Source: Plantago ovata (Eukaryota; Streptophyta; Magnoliopsida; Lamiales; Plantaginaceae). Taken from it: DNA of 64,000 bases. The DNA is taken from positions 20,803,033 to 20,867,032 of the forward strand of contig CM051456.1 of assembly GCA_028274465.1 (NCBI GenBank). The letters are read 5' to 3'. Below, one piece after another: positions 50,516 to 63,834 of this stretch (position 1 is its first letter; each line of letters begins with the position of its first letter). The position numbers and the translations under genes are program-made. The notes beneath the pieces were generated by a model. The model did not search any database, was not told where the DNA came from, and saw only the letters and a program-made list of their open reading frames with translations.

Positions 50516-53074
50516 TCAAACATCAATTGTAGATTTATGAGCATCTACACTACCGTAATTATAAAGTTGCGGAGTCGATTTCACAAATTGTACCCACCAC
50601 GCAAACATGTGTGTGGAGCCACAGAGATGTATATGTGTAAGTATAGTAAAAGTTACTTTCAGTACGGGGGCATCGATAGGCGTATATAAAAGAGCTTAGA
50701 TATTTGATGTATGGGGTTCTTTCAGGGTTACTAAGTCAAGATTCTCTTATACCTTGTCCTTATAAACAACAAGGTTAGACTAATGGGATTAAGGATTCTT
50801 CCAGGAGTCACCGGCGTCTATCACATAAGAAAAAGTCTGATTTTTATCTAAAAGACCAATAAATAAACCAATTGTGTGGTTTGTTGGAGAAATCAACTGG
50901 ACCGGATGCTTATATAGTTATAAAACACGTTGAAGAAAAAATAAAACACACATACCAAAATATTTTTGTCTCTCTCTCTCTCCCTCCCTCCCTCCCCCCC
51001 TTTTTATCCTGGATTTTTTCCGTTTGCACCGGGGTTCACCTTAATACTTTACTACGACATGAATTAGGTAAATAGCATCAAAATTTAGCTTCAAATCGTG
51101 CATGCTTCTATGTTTTTATGCGTGTTTGTATGTGTTTTTGTACTTGACATGAATTATGATTGATTTGTTGTTGAAAACTTTAAGATCTAGTTCCTATAAT
51201 GTTCAAATCAACAAATGCACAACGGAGAAAAAGAATCAAGCTCTTATGAGCTGCAAATAATTCCAAAAATCAAACATGAACATCAATTTTACGCACATTC
51301 ATTATCGTTTTAATCATTATTATTATGTTTTAGCTTGTCTAACATGTTTCTGTTATTATTTTAAGCGCATATGATATAGTTTTAACATCATTAGTTATGA
51401 TTTTAAGAGCTGATGTTATTGTTTTTAAACATAGTTGTTACAGTTTAGATTGTATACTATGTTTTTCCTTGTTGTTTTACGCGCTATGTTAATAGTTTTA
51501 AAACCATGTGTAACAGTTTTATTAAGAGTTGGTGTTACAGTTTAATCATTGTTATGGTATTTAGATTGTAATAACCCATACATTTTTCATATACTAGTAT
51601 TTACGGGGTGGACCAGACATGAAAAATTATATAGACTCAAGTTGATGGATCGAATCTAAGTGGTGATTTTATATGGACGCAAGTTGACAAGCCGGATTTT
51701 AACCATTATTTTTATGGATTAAATGGACGGATTAAATTGGACACTGGGTTATTGATTATTATTGGAGTGGGCCTCGTATTTCCTAAGGCTACCCGTGTTT
51801 ATGTTTTGTAGTTCAAGTTAATTAGGTGATCCAAACTATATAAGGCCAATTAGGTTTACTATCGTGATTGATTTATTATGCTCATCGTCATTAAACAAAA
51901 GATTGGGGAGATGCCGTAAAGTTGAGTTGGTACCAAATCGACAAAGTAGAATTTGGAGATTTTTATGAAGATGCATGGAGAGCAGGCCTGAGATTTACGT
52001 GACTTGTGCATGGTAAGGTTTTCTCTGATACCACTTGTAACACACCAATATTTTGGTTTTGGAGCGTTACATAAATTGCCTAGTATGTTTCTGTTTCTTA
52101 TAGTTTTAAGCATACAATTCCATACCTCATATTGAGGCACAAAACCATTACGTTTCAAGTGGTCCACTACCGTTGTAGGAGGCAAAGTTCATATTCTTAC
52201 ATTTATTCGCATCGCAAGGTCACTTTATCTTCCCATTGCTCAAACAAGCGGGTCGTGCCAATGCAAATGTGATGAAAGCTTCAACACCTTCCTCAAAAGT
52301 AGAAAGAATATTTCCATTAAAAAGTCGATCGTACATCCATGAGCGATTAAGATTCATTAGATGACTAACCTGACACCACTACATTTATTAAAATGACTAA
52401 AATCATTACATATATCTGGAATATCAATTGGACAAGTCTTTTTATTACCATTTCATGGATTACATCCATGGGCTCCAAATAATCAACCAAATCTTCAAAT
52501 CCAATTATGATATCATATTGGAAACCCAACATACTTACATATGTCATAACAACAATTATATTAAAAAAAAATTTACATACTAACAATTCAATTTCACTAT
52601 AAAACTATCAATTTAACAATAGCTCATGCTTAATCTACTACTTAATATGTGTTTAACTACCTATTAGAGAGTAACAACAAACATACAATTGCTCATGGGA
52701 AACAAAATTAAACAGGTCAATTTAACAAGCTCAAGCTTAACATGCTACTTAATATGTGTTCAACTAACTACCTATTAGAGAGTAACAACAAATATACAGT
52801 TGCTCATAAGAAACAAAATTAAGAAAATCCCAGATTTAAACAAGTTGGGGTGTTAGAACAATATCTCCAATTACGGAATAAATAGCCACTGATGATTGAA
52901 TTTGAATGGCTCCCCAAGTTTCTTGTTCAATGAACTTCAAAAAGAGTCCAAGAATGTCCGAAATGGTGGAGTTTTAGTTTCGGGGGCGGAATGGTGGGAA
53001 AAGGAGGAGAAGTTTACAAACGCGAATGAGGAAGAAGATTTAGTGTCTGTGTATAACATATCTAGAGATGGAAT
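50516..53074. other. Repeat-derived DNA without a recognised gene
   Basis: No coding frame with a known family. A tandem duplication of about 110 bases occurs at 52615-52825 (CTACTTAATATGTGTT and CCTATTAGAGAGTAACAACA appear twice). It may belong to the interior of the CACTA element that ends at 53357. TC/CCTC simple repeats lie at 50970-51000. Confidence 0.45.
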
Positions 53075-53357
53075 GATATCCATCAATAAATAGCGACGAA
53101 TAACGCATACCATCGCTAAACACTATTTTTATTTTTTTTCTCATTCCTTAATTTCAGTGGTCAATCCATAAAGCGACGATAACGAATACCATCGCTGTTT
53201 AGCGACAGATGTAGCAACGGTTTATTATCGGTCACTATATAGAGTGTGGATCTCAGTTCGTCGCCATTATGTCACCAACAAACCCCGATTCGCCGCTATT
53301 AAGGGACAAAATTTTGCGTGGCCAAATAGCATCTCTATACTCAAGATTTCTTATAGT
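53075..53357. mobile_element. Terminus of a CACTA (En/Spm) DNA transposon
   Basis: Ends TTTCTTATAGTG at 53346-53357; on the complement CACTATAAGAAA, the hallmark CACTA terminus. Subterminal copies of AGCGACGATAACG, AGCGACAGATG, TTCGTCGCCAT and TTCGCCGCTATTAAG, in both orientations, fit the transposase-binding repeats of this superfamily. The other end and a transposase are not identified, so its length is unknown. Confidence 0.65.
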
Positions 53358-54192
53358 GCAATTCCTTATTTCATTAAATTATTTGTTGAGAATGCTGGTT
53401 TCCACTTATTATTCATACATTAAATCAAATATTTTGCATTATTAGTAAATTGTTTCGAAATCACCTATAAAACTTTCAAATTTTAGAAAACAAAAACCAA
53501 ACTTTTCCCCTTTTAAAAACATTTTATACCTTATTTGTTCTTTAGCTATAAAAATGTAAAATTGCTTCCATGGAAGTTCATTACATTGAATTTTTTTAGT
53601 TTTTATCATTATTATTTTAATTAAGGAAGACAATAAGAAATAGAAATATAAATTTTAAAATTCGGGATTTGTGTATATAATTCAAAACTTTTGGGGGTTT
53701 ATGGTGGCAATAAAGTGAAATATAAAATCAAAAAGCAAATTGATGAGATCTTGGTATTTACCCGGTTCCATAAAAAATGAAAAAGTACTAACAGGGGTAG
53801 AAATGAAATAAAAGTTGATGAGAATTGACTTTTGTGGTTGGTGTATTATTGCATGTTATTTAGTAAGTCATATATTTTGTCAATTTCACGTAATAACGAG
53901 TATATTTTAAATAGTATGGATTGGATATAGATAGTTATGTGCTTATATAGGTGTAATATCGATATCTTAAAAGTATGTGATATGTAAAATCCCCTGGTCA
54001 CTGATTTTGATGTGTTTATCATAATAAACCAAATTAACTACCTCTTTTTTTCTTTTCTTTTTTCCTAGCAAATAATATGATACCTTAACGTAATATGCTT
54101 ATTTTTTTTGATAATAAATTCCCCGAATTGCTAATCTGGTGGCAAAAAGATTTCTAATACTGTACTAGATTCTTAGGACTAGCTAGTATATC
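53358..54192. other. Intergenic DNA, nothing recognised
   Basis: AT-rich without coding or repeat structure that I can support. Confidence 0.4.
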
Positions 54193-54378
54193 CAGGGACG
54201 GAACCGGGGGCTGGCCGGTGCCTCCCCCCAAAATAAAATTGTTTTAGGATGAATTTACGATTTTTAAAAAATTTTGAAGGTAATTTTTATGATTTTTAAA
54301 CTTTTGGCTCCCCGAACCTTGAAAAAATGATGTATATGTAAGTTCGCCCCCTAACTATAATTTTTGGTTCCGCCTCCC
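54193..54378. mobile_element. hAT-like MITE
   Basis: Left end CAGGGACGGAACCGGGG and right complement GGGAGGCGGAACC form short inverted ends. The 8 bases outside (AGTATATC at left, GATATATC at right) agree at 6 of 8, compatible with a hAT 8-bp target duplication. The interior repeats ACGATTTTTAAA-like phrases, as in the 8667 element. Confidence 0.6.
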
Positions 54379-54755
54379 GATATATCAATCAGGAAAAAAA
54401 TAAAAAACCAATTACAAGTAGTACGTACAGTAAAATCTTAGCAAATTTTCATACTATCAAACACTGAAAGTAACATGAGATTTCCATGTTCCCTAAATAC
54501 TCAGCACATGAAAAACATGCATCATGTACATTATTAACGCAATGAAATCAAAGGTAGCGCGATTTAAGAAGATTTAGCTACCTACCAACCTAGTTAAACC
54601 TTAATAAGAAGATTTAACTGGAGTAGTAAGGAGCAGAAAAACCTTAATACAGTATAGTTTGGAGTACTTTTTATTTATTTATTTATTTTTATTTTAGCAC
54701 AAAATGTAATATCTTTTGGGTGCCTATTGGAAATTTCACAGTCCAACATCATTTT

Positions 54756-55000
54756 TTTTGGGGGGCCAAAGATATATTAATCAACAAAAAGAGTTACAAT
54801 ACAAAGCAAAACACGGTGCATAAGTTATACACACCGAGACAAATCTCTAAATCGAAACAACCGAGCAAATACAAAATTCTAAACTACAACAACCGAGCAT
54901 GTAAAAAAAAGTATTAAACAAGAGCGAACCCCAAACCTGTTATGACCGTAACACTACTGGAACCCACCCTCGTCTAGTATGTCCTTCTTTCTAACTAGAG
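54756..55000 (-). mobile_element. LINE 3' end fragment (5'-truncated)
   Basis: On the minus strand: GTTGTTGTAGTTTAGAATTT, TTGCTTTGTATTGTAACTC, TTTTTGTTGATTAATATATC, then a C-tract and a terminal A-run (T-run on the plus strand at 54752-54759). This is the usual 3' tail of plant L1-clade LINEs. No coding part is left. Confidence 0.55.
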
Positions 55001-58000
55001 GCCGAGATCCGGAGAGTTTACAATTTGTTCCACCAACTCTTAGTCAAGTCCAAAGGAGTGAGATAACTTCCGTACCAAGTCTAGGGGACTTAGCTATAGA
55101 AATGAAAGATAATTTTCTCCTTTAGGTCACGGAACATTCACGAACTAACATAATAGTTTACAAGTTATGTGAATCGAATTAAATTGCACAGAGTTGTCTT
55201 AAATTTTGTGAGGGCATATATATGTAAAAAGTTCAAATTGAACCAAACATTTGACATATAAGAGGGGAAAACAATGACACAATCAATCTCACAGATACGA
55301 ATTTCATATTAAATTTTTAATTCAATGTTCGTACTATTTTCATATCCAAAATGTGTGCAAATCTAATTTGAGATATTTGTACTGTGTTCAACTATTCATT
55401 AAAATACGGTATAAAGTTTGAGACACTAAAATTTATATGGGGTCAACATATGACATGCAATCAGAGCCGGCTCTGAAATCACACATGTTCAACATGATTC
55501 GTCTCAGTTAAAACTTAAAAGGGATTTTACAATTCACACGTTTTATTGGAGTGAAGTTCACCTTGTTAAAATTTACACTATTATTCTCCTCATTAACATG
55601 GTAATCTTTTTGGAAATTCAAATTGTAAGATTTAGTGATCATTGTATATATGACTATAATTTGGTTGTGAAAACAACTTAGGGGTATACATCAATGTCCC
55701 CTAAAAAACCTACAATTCATCACACTCCTTTGGCACTTTAGCGGGGAATTATAGTATATTATAAATATATAGTAAAAAGTTAAAAATGAAATATTCCCAC
55801 GCACGTATATATATAAAGCTAATTGGGCGACCGATCACCATACATTCTTTAACTTTTAATTTTGATGATGATGCATCATAATCTATCTAGATGAGCCAAA
55901 GATTTATAAAAATAGCTAAGTTAAATAAAAGTAGTGCAAAATGAATATACTTTGCTGTTATAAAAATGGATATTAGAAGGAGATTTGAATGATGGATAAT
56001 TAAAGTAGCTAGAGTGGAAGATTAAGAAAAAGGGATACATCTCTCTAGAAGGGATAGATACACTTCTAGTTCTTCACATGCACACGCATACACGATCGAA
56101 CGAGAAAGAAGGAAACAATTTAAAACGAATTTATTTTTGGGCGAATTACATATATTATCCTCACTATATTTTGATATTACATATTAGTCACTAATATTTG
56201 AATTATTATAGGTAAGTTTAAAATCAAGTCTTCGTTTTGAGTTTTTTGAAAACACCTTCATTATGTAGCCAAATGGTATTGGTTGAGTACTTTAGTTGAG
56301 TGTCCATGCAAGCAAAATCAGCTATCCAACTAAATACGTACAAAGTTAAACATTGGGGCCTAAGTGTATAAATTATAATAGTTCTATGAGCAAAGAATGG
56401 ACCCTTTTGTAATATCTCAAACTCCAGAGACTTATGGGTGACAGAAGTATCTATCAGGGTGGTATATATAATTTTGCCTTAATTTTTTCCTCCTAATTTT
56501 AATTAAGTGTTTTCTTTTTTAATTAAGTTTAGTTGAAGTTAAAGTTTGATAAATTAATGAAGCGCTTGGCTTTTATCATGCCGTAATCAGCTCACGTGTT
56601 AGTGGATCGCATTCACACTCAGCCAATCTCATCAACTGGTTTACCGGTCAAAAACTAACGTGTCTCTCTCTCTCACTCTACGTTATGCATCTATATCAAA
56701 TTTTAATTCCGGTACTCCCTCAAATTTTATAGTATTTCAAATGCTGCTAAATATTTTTAAAATTATGTTTAGTTCTTTACAATTAACTTTTCATCTTTTC
56801 TAAAATTATCTTGAGGAATTCATTCGCGTATTAACTGAATAATATATATTATTGTCCACATCACAGTTTTTATATACATGTTGATTAACTTTCAACCAAG
56901 TACGATGGCGCAGTACGTAGTACGTACTATTATACAGTAATATTAAAGAAACGATAAGTTTCGATGATAAATAATAGATAACGATTTACATGTATAACTA
57001 CTAATGGTTATGTGAGTCTAAACATGATGAAGCGTTAAACTCATTCTAGCTATTTTAGATAATTTGTAATTGAATTACAAACTTAATGGGTAAGTTGGAC
57101 AAAGCTATTCCCTTTTCTACGTGCGACATTATTATGATTTATGAACCAATTAAATTGTTCTTGCTCCTATAGTATATAAACAATACACATAAGCTATGTT
57201 TGTGTAATTGTGAGAAATGTTTGAGAAATATATTTGCAAATAGTGGAGAAGCCTACAAGAAATTGTTGCTTGTTGCATATGATATGAACATGAATGAATG
57301 CGTTTGTGATACTTACACAGCCACATATGGAGGAGATATATTCACATTGAATGCCCTTTACCAGCCCTATATTGTTTCTCCGTACAGTCTCCCACCGCCA
57401 ATTCCCAGTCAACCTCTTCTTCTTCTATATATTCCAGTCAACATTTCACAACCCTTCTTGTACCAGAATATATATCATGCTGTACACACTTCAAGTCCAG
57501 TGTAAACATAAAATAGTGGTTTGCGCAAATAAACATATACAGGTGTATATATATGAAATAAACTTAAATTTGAGAAAGAAAGAAAAAGTGAGAATATATT
57601 GCCTAATAATATAAACAAAGATCCACAATTGGGGGCTTGCTAGGTAATAAGGGAGAGAGTACTTTAAACTTTTAAGCAAAAATTGCTCCCATACTTTTGT
57701 TCCTATATGTGTCCATACATGGTCTTATTAGTACCACTTAATAATTTCCACAAGTCCAAATTTTCTTCTTCCCTCCTCATACTCTTTCCATACACACACA
57801 AACACCAATAAAAACAGCAAAATATCATCTCTCTACTCCACAGACCATCACACTAAAACAATACCACATCTCTCAAAATTCACTTTTTATCTTGTCCCTC
57901 TTGAAGAGTGCAACACAAGAGATAGATAGATAGATAGAAAACCAATCCAAGCCAAGCCAGGCCCCTCTTATTTAATGAATCAGATTTTGCACTTATAACC

Positions 58001-58040
58001 AAAGATTCATTCATTTCCCATCATTTTACATTTTTTACAT
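55001..58040. other. Intergenic DNA upstream of the WRKY gene
   Basis: AT-rich, with no gene recognised. An open frame at 57200-57505 has no known family and low-complexity composition. A GGTCAAAA (complement of a W-box core, TTGACC) lies near 56646, about 1.4 kb before the gene. The last 300 bases contain CT-rich and GATA-repeat leader-like sequence. Confidence 0.4.
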
Positions 58041-58071
58041 ATATATACTACTAGTACTTGATAATTTACTC

Positions 58072-59624
58072 ATGGAGATGAAGAAGAGCCAGCAACAAGA
58101 TCATCTCAAAATGGAGCTTCTCAACAACAACAGCAACAACCCTTCTCCATTCTTGGATAATTACTTGTACAACAATAGCTCATCACAATCAGCTGGAGGG
58201 CTGTATGATTTGTACTTCAACATGGATAGTGAAAAGAACAACAACTTTTCATCTTCCTTAGGGTTTATGGAGTTGCTTGGTATGCAAGATTTTGGTAACT
58301 TTGATCATGTCTTGCCTGCATCATATTCATCACCTGTTGCTCATCAGACTAGTCAGATTCCTCATCAAGAATCATCTGAGGTGTTGAATACACCAGCTAC
58401 ACCTAATTCTTCATCCATTTCCTCTGAATCTGTTGGTGGTCTCAATGAAAAAGACACTCCAGTTGATGCTCCTGATCAAGAACAAGAAGATGATGAAGTG
58501 GAAGAAGAAGATCATAAGAGGACCAAGAAAGAGTGAGTTTTTCTTCTTCTTTTTTTCCCAGTCTTTTATTTATTTATTTATTTTGACAAGTCAAGAAGAA
58601 CTTTGATTCTTTAACTTGTTTCTATCCTGATTAGGGTAATTAAGAGATTTATATTTTGGGAACCAAATATAGTGTTTTTAGGTCATTTACATGTATTGTT
58701 AGTACATGACTTGCGGCTATGGACTTTTACCTTGACTTACCCTTTGTTGCATTCTCAGCTTTTTTACAGTGAGATACAAGTAGCTAGCTAGACTGGGAAC
58801 ATATATATGATGATGCATTTAAAGGGATGGTTAGCTAATGTTGGGGTTTGTGTTTGTTGACAGGTTAAAAGCAAAGAAAACAAGTCAGAAGAAGCAGAGA
58901 GAGCCAAGATTTGCTTTCATGACAAAGAGTGAAGTTGATCATCTTGAAGATGGTTACAGATGGAGAAAGTATGGACAGAAAGCTGTCAAAAATAGCCCTT
59001 TCCCTAGGTGAGTAGTAGTCATCATTAAATCCTTCTTGTACTATCATCAAAACATTTTTAATCTGATTTACAAAAAACTTACTTTTAGCTAGGGTTTCTT
59101 AATTATCTACATATATATTGTAATGTGTTTTACATGAACATAATACTTATCTCCCTAGTTTTAGTTTCTGTTGCTCAGTACTTTAGTAATTAGTAATTTC
59201 TTGGGATTAATTCTGATGTGAGAGTTGCATTGCATGTAGCTCTAAAGTATGTGTCTAAATTTTGGCCTTTTGTTTTAAATATAGGAGCTACTATAGGTGC
59301 ACAAGTGCACAATGTAATGTGAAGAAAAGGGTGGAGAGAAATTTCAATGATCCAGCCATTGTTGTCACTACTTATGAAGGCCAACACACTCATCCAAGCC
59401 CAACGCTGCCACGATCCGCCCTGATGCCGCATTTCTCCAGCGCTTCGTCTACTTTTGGCGAGCAAATGATGATATCTCCTCAACACCAGTTTTCACAGAT
59501 GAACAACTATCCATCTAATTACCACCATATGATGAACTCACCTGCCCTGCTATCAGACAATGGGCTTCTTCAAGATATGGTGCCTAACTGGTCTTTTATC
59601 AAGAAGGAAAATAATCATGTGTAA
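58072..59624 (+). CDS. WRKY transcription factor, group IIc, three exons
   Basis: Exons 58072-58532, 58864-59007 and 59285-59624 join in phase into 314 residues. The WRKY domain is complete: WRKYGQK at about 187-193, KNSPFPRSYYRCT, and a C-x4-C-x23-H-x-H zinc site (Cys 207 and 212, His 236 and 238), which defines subgroup IIc. The second intron splits the Arg codon after FPR, the conserved WRKY intron position. Ahead of the domain, [20 protein letters not shown] is the IIc-specific lead-in, closest to Arabidopsis WRKY8/28/71/23/48/57-type proteins. The N-terminus is Asn/Ser/Gln-rich, and an acidic stretch ([12 protein letters not shown]) precedes a basic KRTKKE likely to act in nuclear import. 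A TTGACT W-box-like motif in the first intron (about 58732) would permit self- or cross-regulation. The gene appears intact; which member it is cannot be settled without a tree. Confidence 0.95.
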
Positions 59625-62163
59625 ATCATCATGTTCTTTTTTGCGTAAGTTCTCTCTTGACTGACTCTGAAAATGTTGTTCTTAGTATGTGATATTTTAC
59701 TATTGTTGTAGTACGTATAGGCTATAGCATTAGAAACCCTAATGGTTTACATTGGAGGTTTTGTATTTTCTACTACTAGCTATTATCATATGAGGGTCTA
59801 TGTTGGATTATCTTTGCACTTGTTAATTTGTACCTAATTAGTCTCTAGCGGTAGTACGTACGCACTTGTTAAGATTTATGAATGTAGTAGTTGTATCTAA
59901 CTATTTTACTAATTTGAGACTTATCTTCAATTATTATAAGTTGTTGGATCTTCTTCTGTTTGCATATTCTTAATAGCATGCACTTTATTCTCCAATTGAA
60001 TGTACAAAACGCGTTTTCACATTTGAGCACCTTATTAGCTAGTCATCAAGAATATGATCGATCTCACATCACATTTTGTGTTACATAAGTGGGATATATA
60101 AATATCCTTTTCATACTTAAATTTGTTTTGTTTTCACACGGTAGCTTGAACGAATCGAACAAAAATAAATTAAGAACGTTGGATTGATATTTTTATAGAT
60201 GCTAGGGTCATAGTTAAACCCTCTCACGTCTATTTGGACCCCACATATTGTATTAGACGGTGTATGGCATCTAAAGCCCTGATTTAGTGTAACGAATAAT
60301 ACACATAGTAGACCATTTTTATCATAATAGACTTAAGGACTACATAACATACGCACACGTCTACATGATGCAATGTATATTTATTAGTTCTCAAAATTTG
60401 AGCGAGATCCTATTTAAATCAAGCTCTAGCAAGTTACTAAATCACCTACAACATCATTTGAGAAATGAGGGTTGGTGTGAAAACAATGAATTCAAGTTAC
60501 ATGAGTCACCTTTAATCGCGGTCTAATAGACCTAGTCCATAAATTATTTTCCAATTGCGACTACAACACCCCACTTACCCTTTCATGGAACTGCCCACAT
60601 ATCACTTATAACATTGCTATCATATGCTAGATTGACAACGATGTAACTCTTGATCATGGAATGGATGATATTCACAAAAGAGATGTTAGATATTGTTTTA
60701 CATTAATATAATCAAGCTTTAAACAAATGGGTGACTTCCTAGTCTTCCAGTAGTATATTTAAGAAAATACTAGCAATAGAATGGTGTAGAATTGATCTTT
60801 TGCAACTTTAATAACATGTTTATATTACTAGTAAAAAGTGAGTTCTAGTTAATTTGGAATCACATATAATTAGTGATAATATGGGCTCTGCTTGTTAAAT
60901 GGGACCAATTGAAGATCTTTTGGAGTTTTGACACTAGGGAATGGTGGAAGATGAAATAATTCACTTTTATCAAAACGTACCTACCTTTGTCTCCCATTAT
61001 TGTACCTCCCTTACGTGTGTTCTTTCAAAATGCAATAGAAAATGATGGGGATTCAATTTATTCAATGAATCTTGTGTATACAAAATAGTTGAGGAAATAC
61101 AAGAAAAAAGATTTGGCAATGGAACATGTTTAATTTAATGATGGTAAAACATGTATGTAGAGCTATGACTAGTCTATGTCGATCCAAGACATTTAATGCT
61201 GATTTGCAAGTCACTCCTACCCCATCAAGTTCCCTTTCTCACAATTAATACTAAATCTAGAAACTCTGCCTGCCATCAGAATTACTACTAAAACATGTAC
61301 GACATCTGCTGCACTTTCATTGCTGGAAAATATGTCTCACTTGAAATCATCTATGGACTATTCAGTTTCAAACAATTGTAACTAGTCCCATGTGTAGGGG
61401 GCTCTCTACTTACACATGCTTCTAGAGGATTGAACGGTTTGTTTGCGAGCCGGTTTACTAACTATTTCAGCTAATCACTCTATTTACTGATCGGTTAAAA
61501 CTCGATCAACTATTCATTAACATGATCCAACACTATTCCTAAATGGAAACAACCCTTATAAACGGCCTCCCAAACAAACTGCAAGACGCCATGGTCGAAA
61601 GATTCATCATTTTCCCAAAACAAAAATATCCAAGTAGTTATTAGATGACTAAGGTGTGTAACTTTACATAAACAAGTGCTAATAAGAAATTTAAGAAATT
61701 CTCTTGGTTTATCAGATGCCTAAACCAGCAGAACCTCCAGATAGGTGTTATAAACTCGTCGTCTCTTATCGAGCAAAATGTTATGGCCAACCTCCTTATG
61801 GTACACTTCTGCAGGCAACAAATTGGCATAGCTTAGCTGCGAGAGTTTTTGTAAAGTAGATTGATTTATTGAAACGAGAATATTGTTGCATAGGATGAAG
61901 GCAAAAAGTAAATAACTATATAATCCTAGACATGATGGTTGAGTTTCTATGTATAACGTATGATAGGATAAAGCTGGCATATCAATGAAGTTTCAAGTTT
62001 GAAATTCCCAACTCCTTAACTGCAAGTAATATTCCTGACCAGTTAAAAAAGACGTCAACTGATAAACTAACCAGTTCAGGTGGAAGAGGCCGGAAAGGTA
62101 AGTATATCATAGCAAACGGGGTGATTGTTGTTGAGGTCTCGTTCTATAGCATCATGGCTTCAG
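59625..62163. other. Intergenic DNA between convergent WRKY and FCA genes
   Basis: 3' flanks of both genes and AT-rich DNA. No other coding signal recognised. The minus-strand end of FCA transcription lies somewhere in 61.6-62.16 kb. Confidence 0.4.
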
Positions 62164-63834
62164 CTAGCATTCTGGCACTTCTAACATGTCTGTGTCTGGG
62201 GAAGAAAGGACCTCTGGTTCTGATTCTTGTTGCTCTTCCAGGTTATCAAGTTCTTGTTCATACAGCGCATATTCCTCAGGTTTCTCCCACTACCATTTTA
62301 TCAGACACCTAATCAGTAATCTGTTCACAATAAATGTTCTTATCTATACCTGGGTCTGTTATACCTTGCCACTGAAACTCATTCACATTGCTTGAGAATG
62401 CATTTCAAAACAATGCGGATAAAATTCAACCACAAGGTCCACGTAGTATACACAGACCTGGTCTCGGGCTTTGAATTTGAAACAAGATTAAAGAACTAAG
62501 AACTACTTTCCCTAGTTGTACACTTGTCCTAAGATTGTCCCCAAGCTTGTTCGCACGTGTACCGGACCTTAGCAAAATCGAAATAGCGAAATTCTTGGGT
62601 CATCCAATGCAAAATTCCCAAGTTTACTCTACTATGTACAGAAAATTCGAGTAATGAAGATAAATAGCTTATTCTTACCCGACTTTCACATGTTACACAA
62701 TTGTAATAATATAAGTCTCCATCAGGTGAGATATGCTCGCTCCATTCACACTCAATAGGGTAGTCATTCTCAGCAATATAATTAACTGGTGGATGGACTG
62801 CAGGTGCAGCAGCATTGAAGTTTTGTGTGATTGGCGCCCTCCATCCTGGAGGTGAAGACTGCAAAAAATGTCCAATACTCAAATGAGAATCTATTGGCGT
62901 CTACCAAGTCCCATGTTTCCCTATTGGGAGGAAATCTCAAATATGAACACAAAAGATTGGTAAATTAGGAACCATGATCATCACAAAATACTTTGAAGGT
63001 GCAGATGCAATAAAATATGTACACTCAAACAAGCTGCAAATCCCGTCTTCTGCGTTCGGCAAGTCAGGATTATAGTATTACAGAAGGATTTTAGGACGGG
63101 CTACTTTCTAATGTCTGCTCAGATATGCCTTACTATAAGATTCTCCCTTTTGTCCTCACTAAAGTTATCATGCAATATCTTACTTCAATATAGACAAATA
63201 CTAAGGTACATTAACAATTATCTGGTTGGCAACTTTCTAGGTACATTTTCAATTAAAATGATAAGCTTATGGAAGAATAACTGGAATGAGTACATTCATC
63301 TGTTGCATTTCATTGTACAAAACTGGTAAGCTTATGTAAGAATAACTGGAAACAGTACCTTCATCGGTTGCATTTCATTGTACATGTTATGCCCGCCAGA
63401 GGGATCACCATGATGTGGTGCATGCCTGGAAATAAAATCAAACCAATACTTTGAGTTGGTCAAGCATGTAAAAATCTAATGCAGGTTGAGGCTAATTTAC
63501 AAAGATAATGGATCTAGTTTGCACATAAGAGCTGCATCAGCTGCAGAAGTACAACTTTAGTGAACTGCAATTCATGCGAGAGAAACCCATACATACAACA
63601 AATATTGATTAATACCTTGAATCCCCCACCCTTGGCTTCTTGGGATCAGCAAATCGAACAACCAATGGCTGCTCGCATCCCTAATATAAAAAGGTAGCGT
63701 ATGAATAATACCTTAAACTGAACAAGAACAAGATCGTATGAGCACAGCACTTACTTTCATTACATATATCCCATGCAAAGCCTGGATAGCAGCAATTGCC
63801 ATCTCTCTGCAAGAAAACTGGACGAATGCACATC
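62164..63834 (-). CDS. FCA: Flowering-time protein FCA, C-terminal part (end of RRM2 plus WW domain); 5' part beyond window
   Basis: Five in-phase exons on the minus strand: 63834-63755, 63680-63616, 63425-63359, 62858-62679 and 62289-62164. They read GCAFVQFSCREMAIAAIQAL (end of RRM2, RNP1-like), GCEQPLVVRFADPKKPRVGD, a Gly/His-rich link, then IECEWSEHISPDGDLYYYNC and, across an intron, TCESR|WEKPEEYALYEQELDN, a complete WW domain with both tryptophans. FCA is a nuclear RNA-binding protein of the autonomous flowering pathway; it promotes 3'-end processing of FLC antisense RNA, and its WW domain contacts FY. The frame closes with MLEVPEC and TAG only about 36 residues past the WEKPEE end of the WW domain. 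Arabidopsis FCA has a Gln-rich tail of roughly 100 residues there, so this tail is short, either a natural difference or a missed terminal exon. Earlier exons (RRM1, N-terminus) lie beyond 64000. Confidence 0.88.
63262..63391 (-). repeat. 65-bp tandem duplication at the end of an FCA exon
   Basis: AAGAATAACTGGAA and TTGCATTTCATTGTACA occur twice, 65 bases apart. The upstream-most copy in the transcript contains the last part of exon 63425-63359 and its donor; the second copy lies in the following intron and carries a changed donor-like GTACTC. Confidence 0.8.

Noticed and set aside
52896-53093. 65-residue frame MNLNGSPSFLFNELQKESKN
   Set aside because: It lies in the probable CACTA interior and ends at its subterminal repeats; no known product.
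57200-57505. 101-residue frame starting MCNCEKCLRN
   Set aside because: The Cys pairs look zinc-finger-like, but the rest is low-complexity and no splice context or family is seen. Not supportable as a gene.
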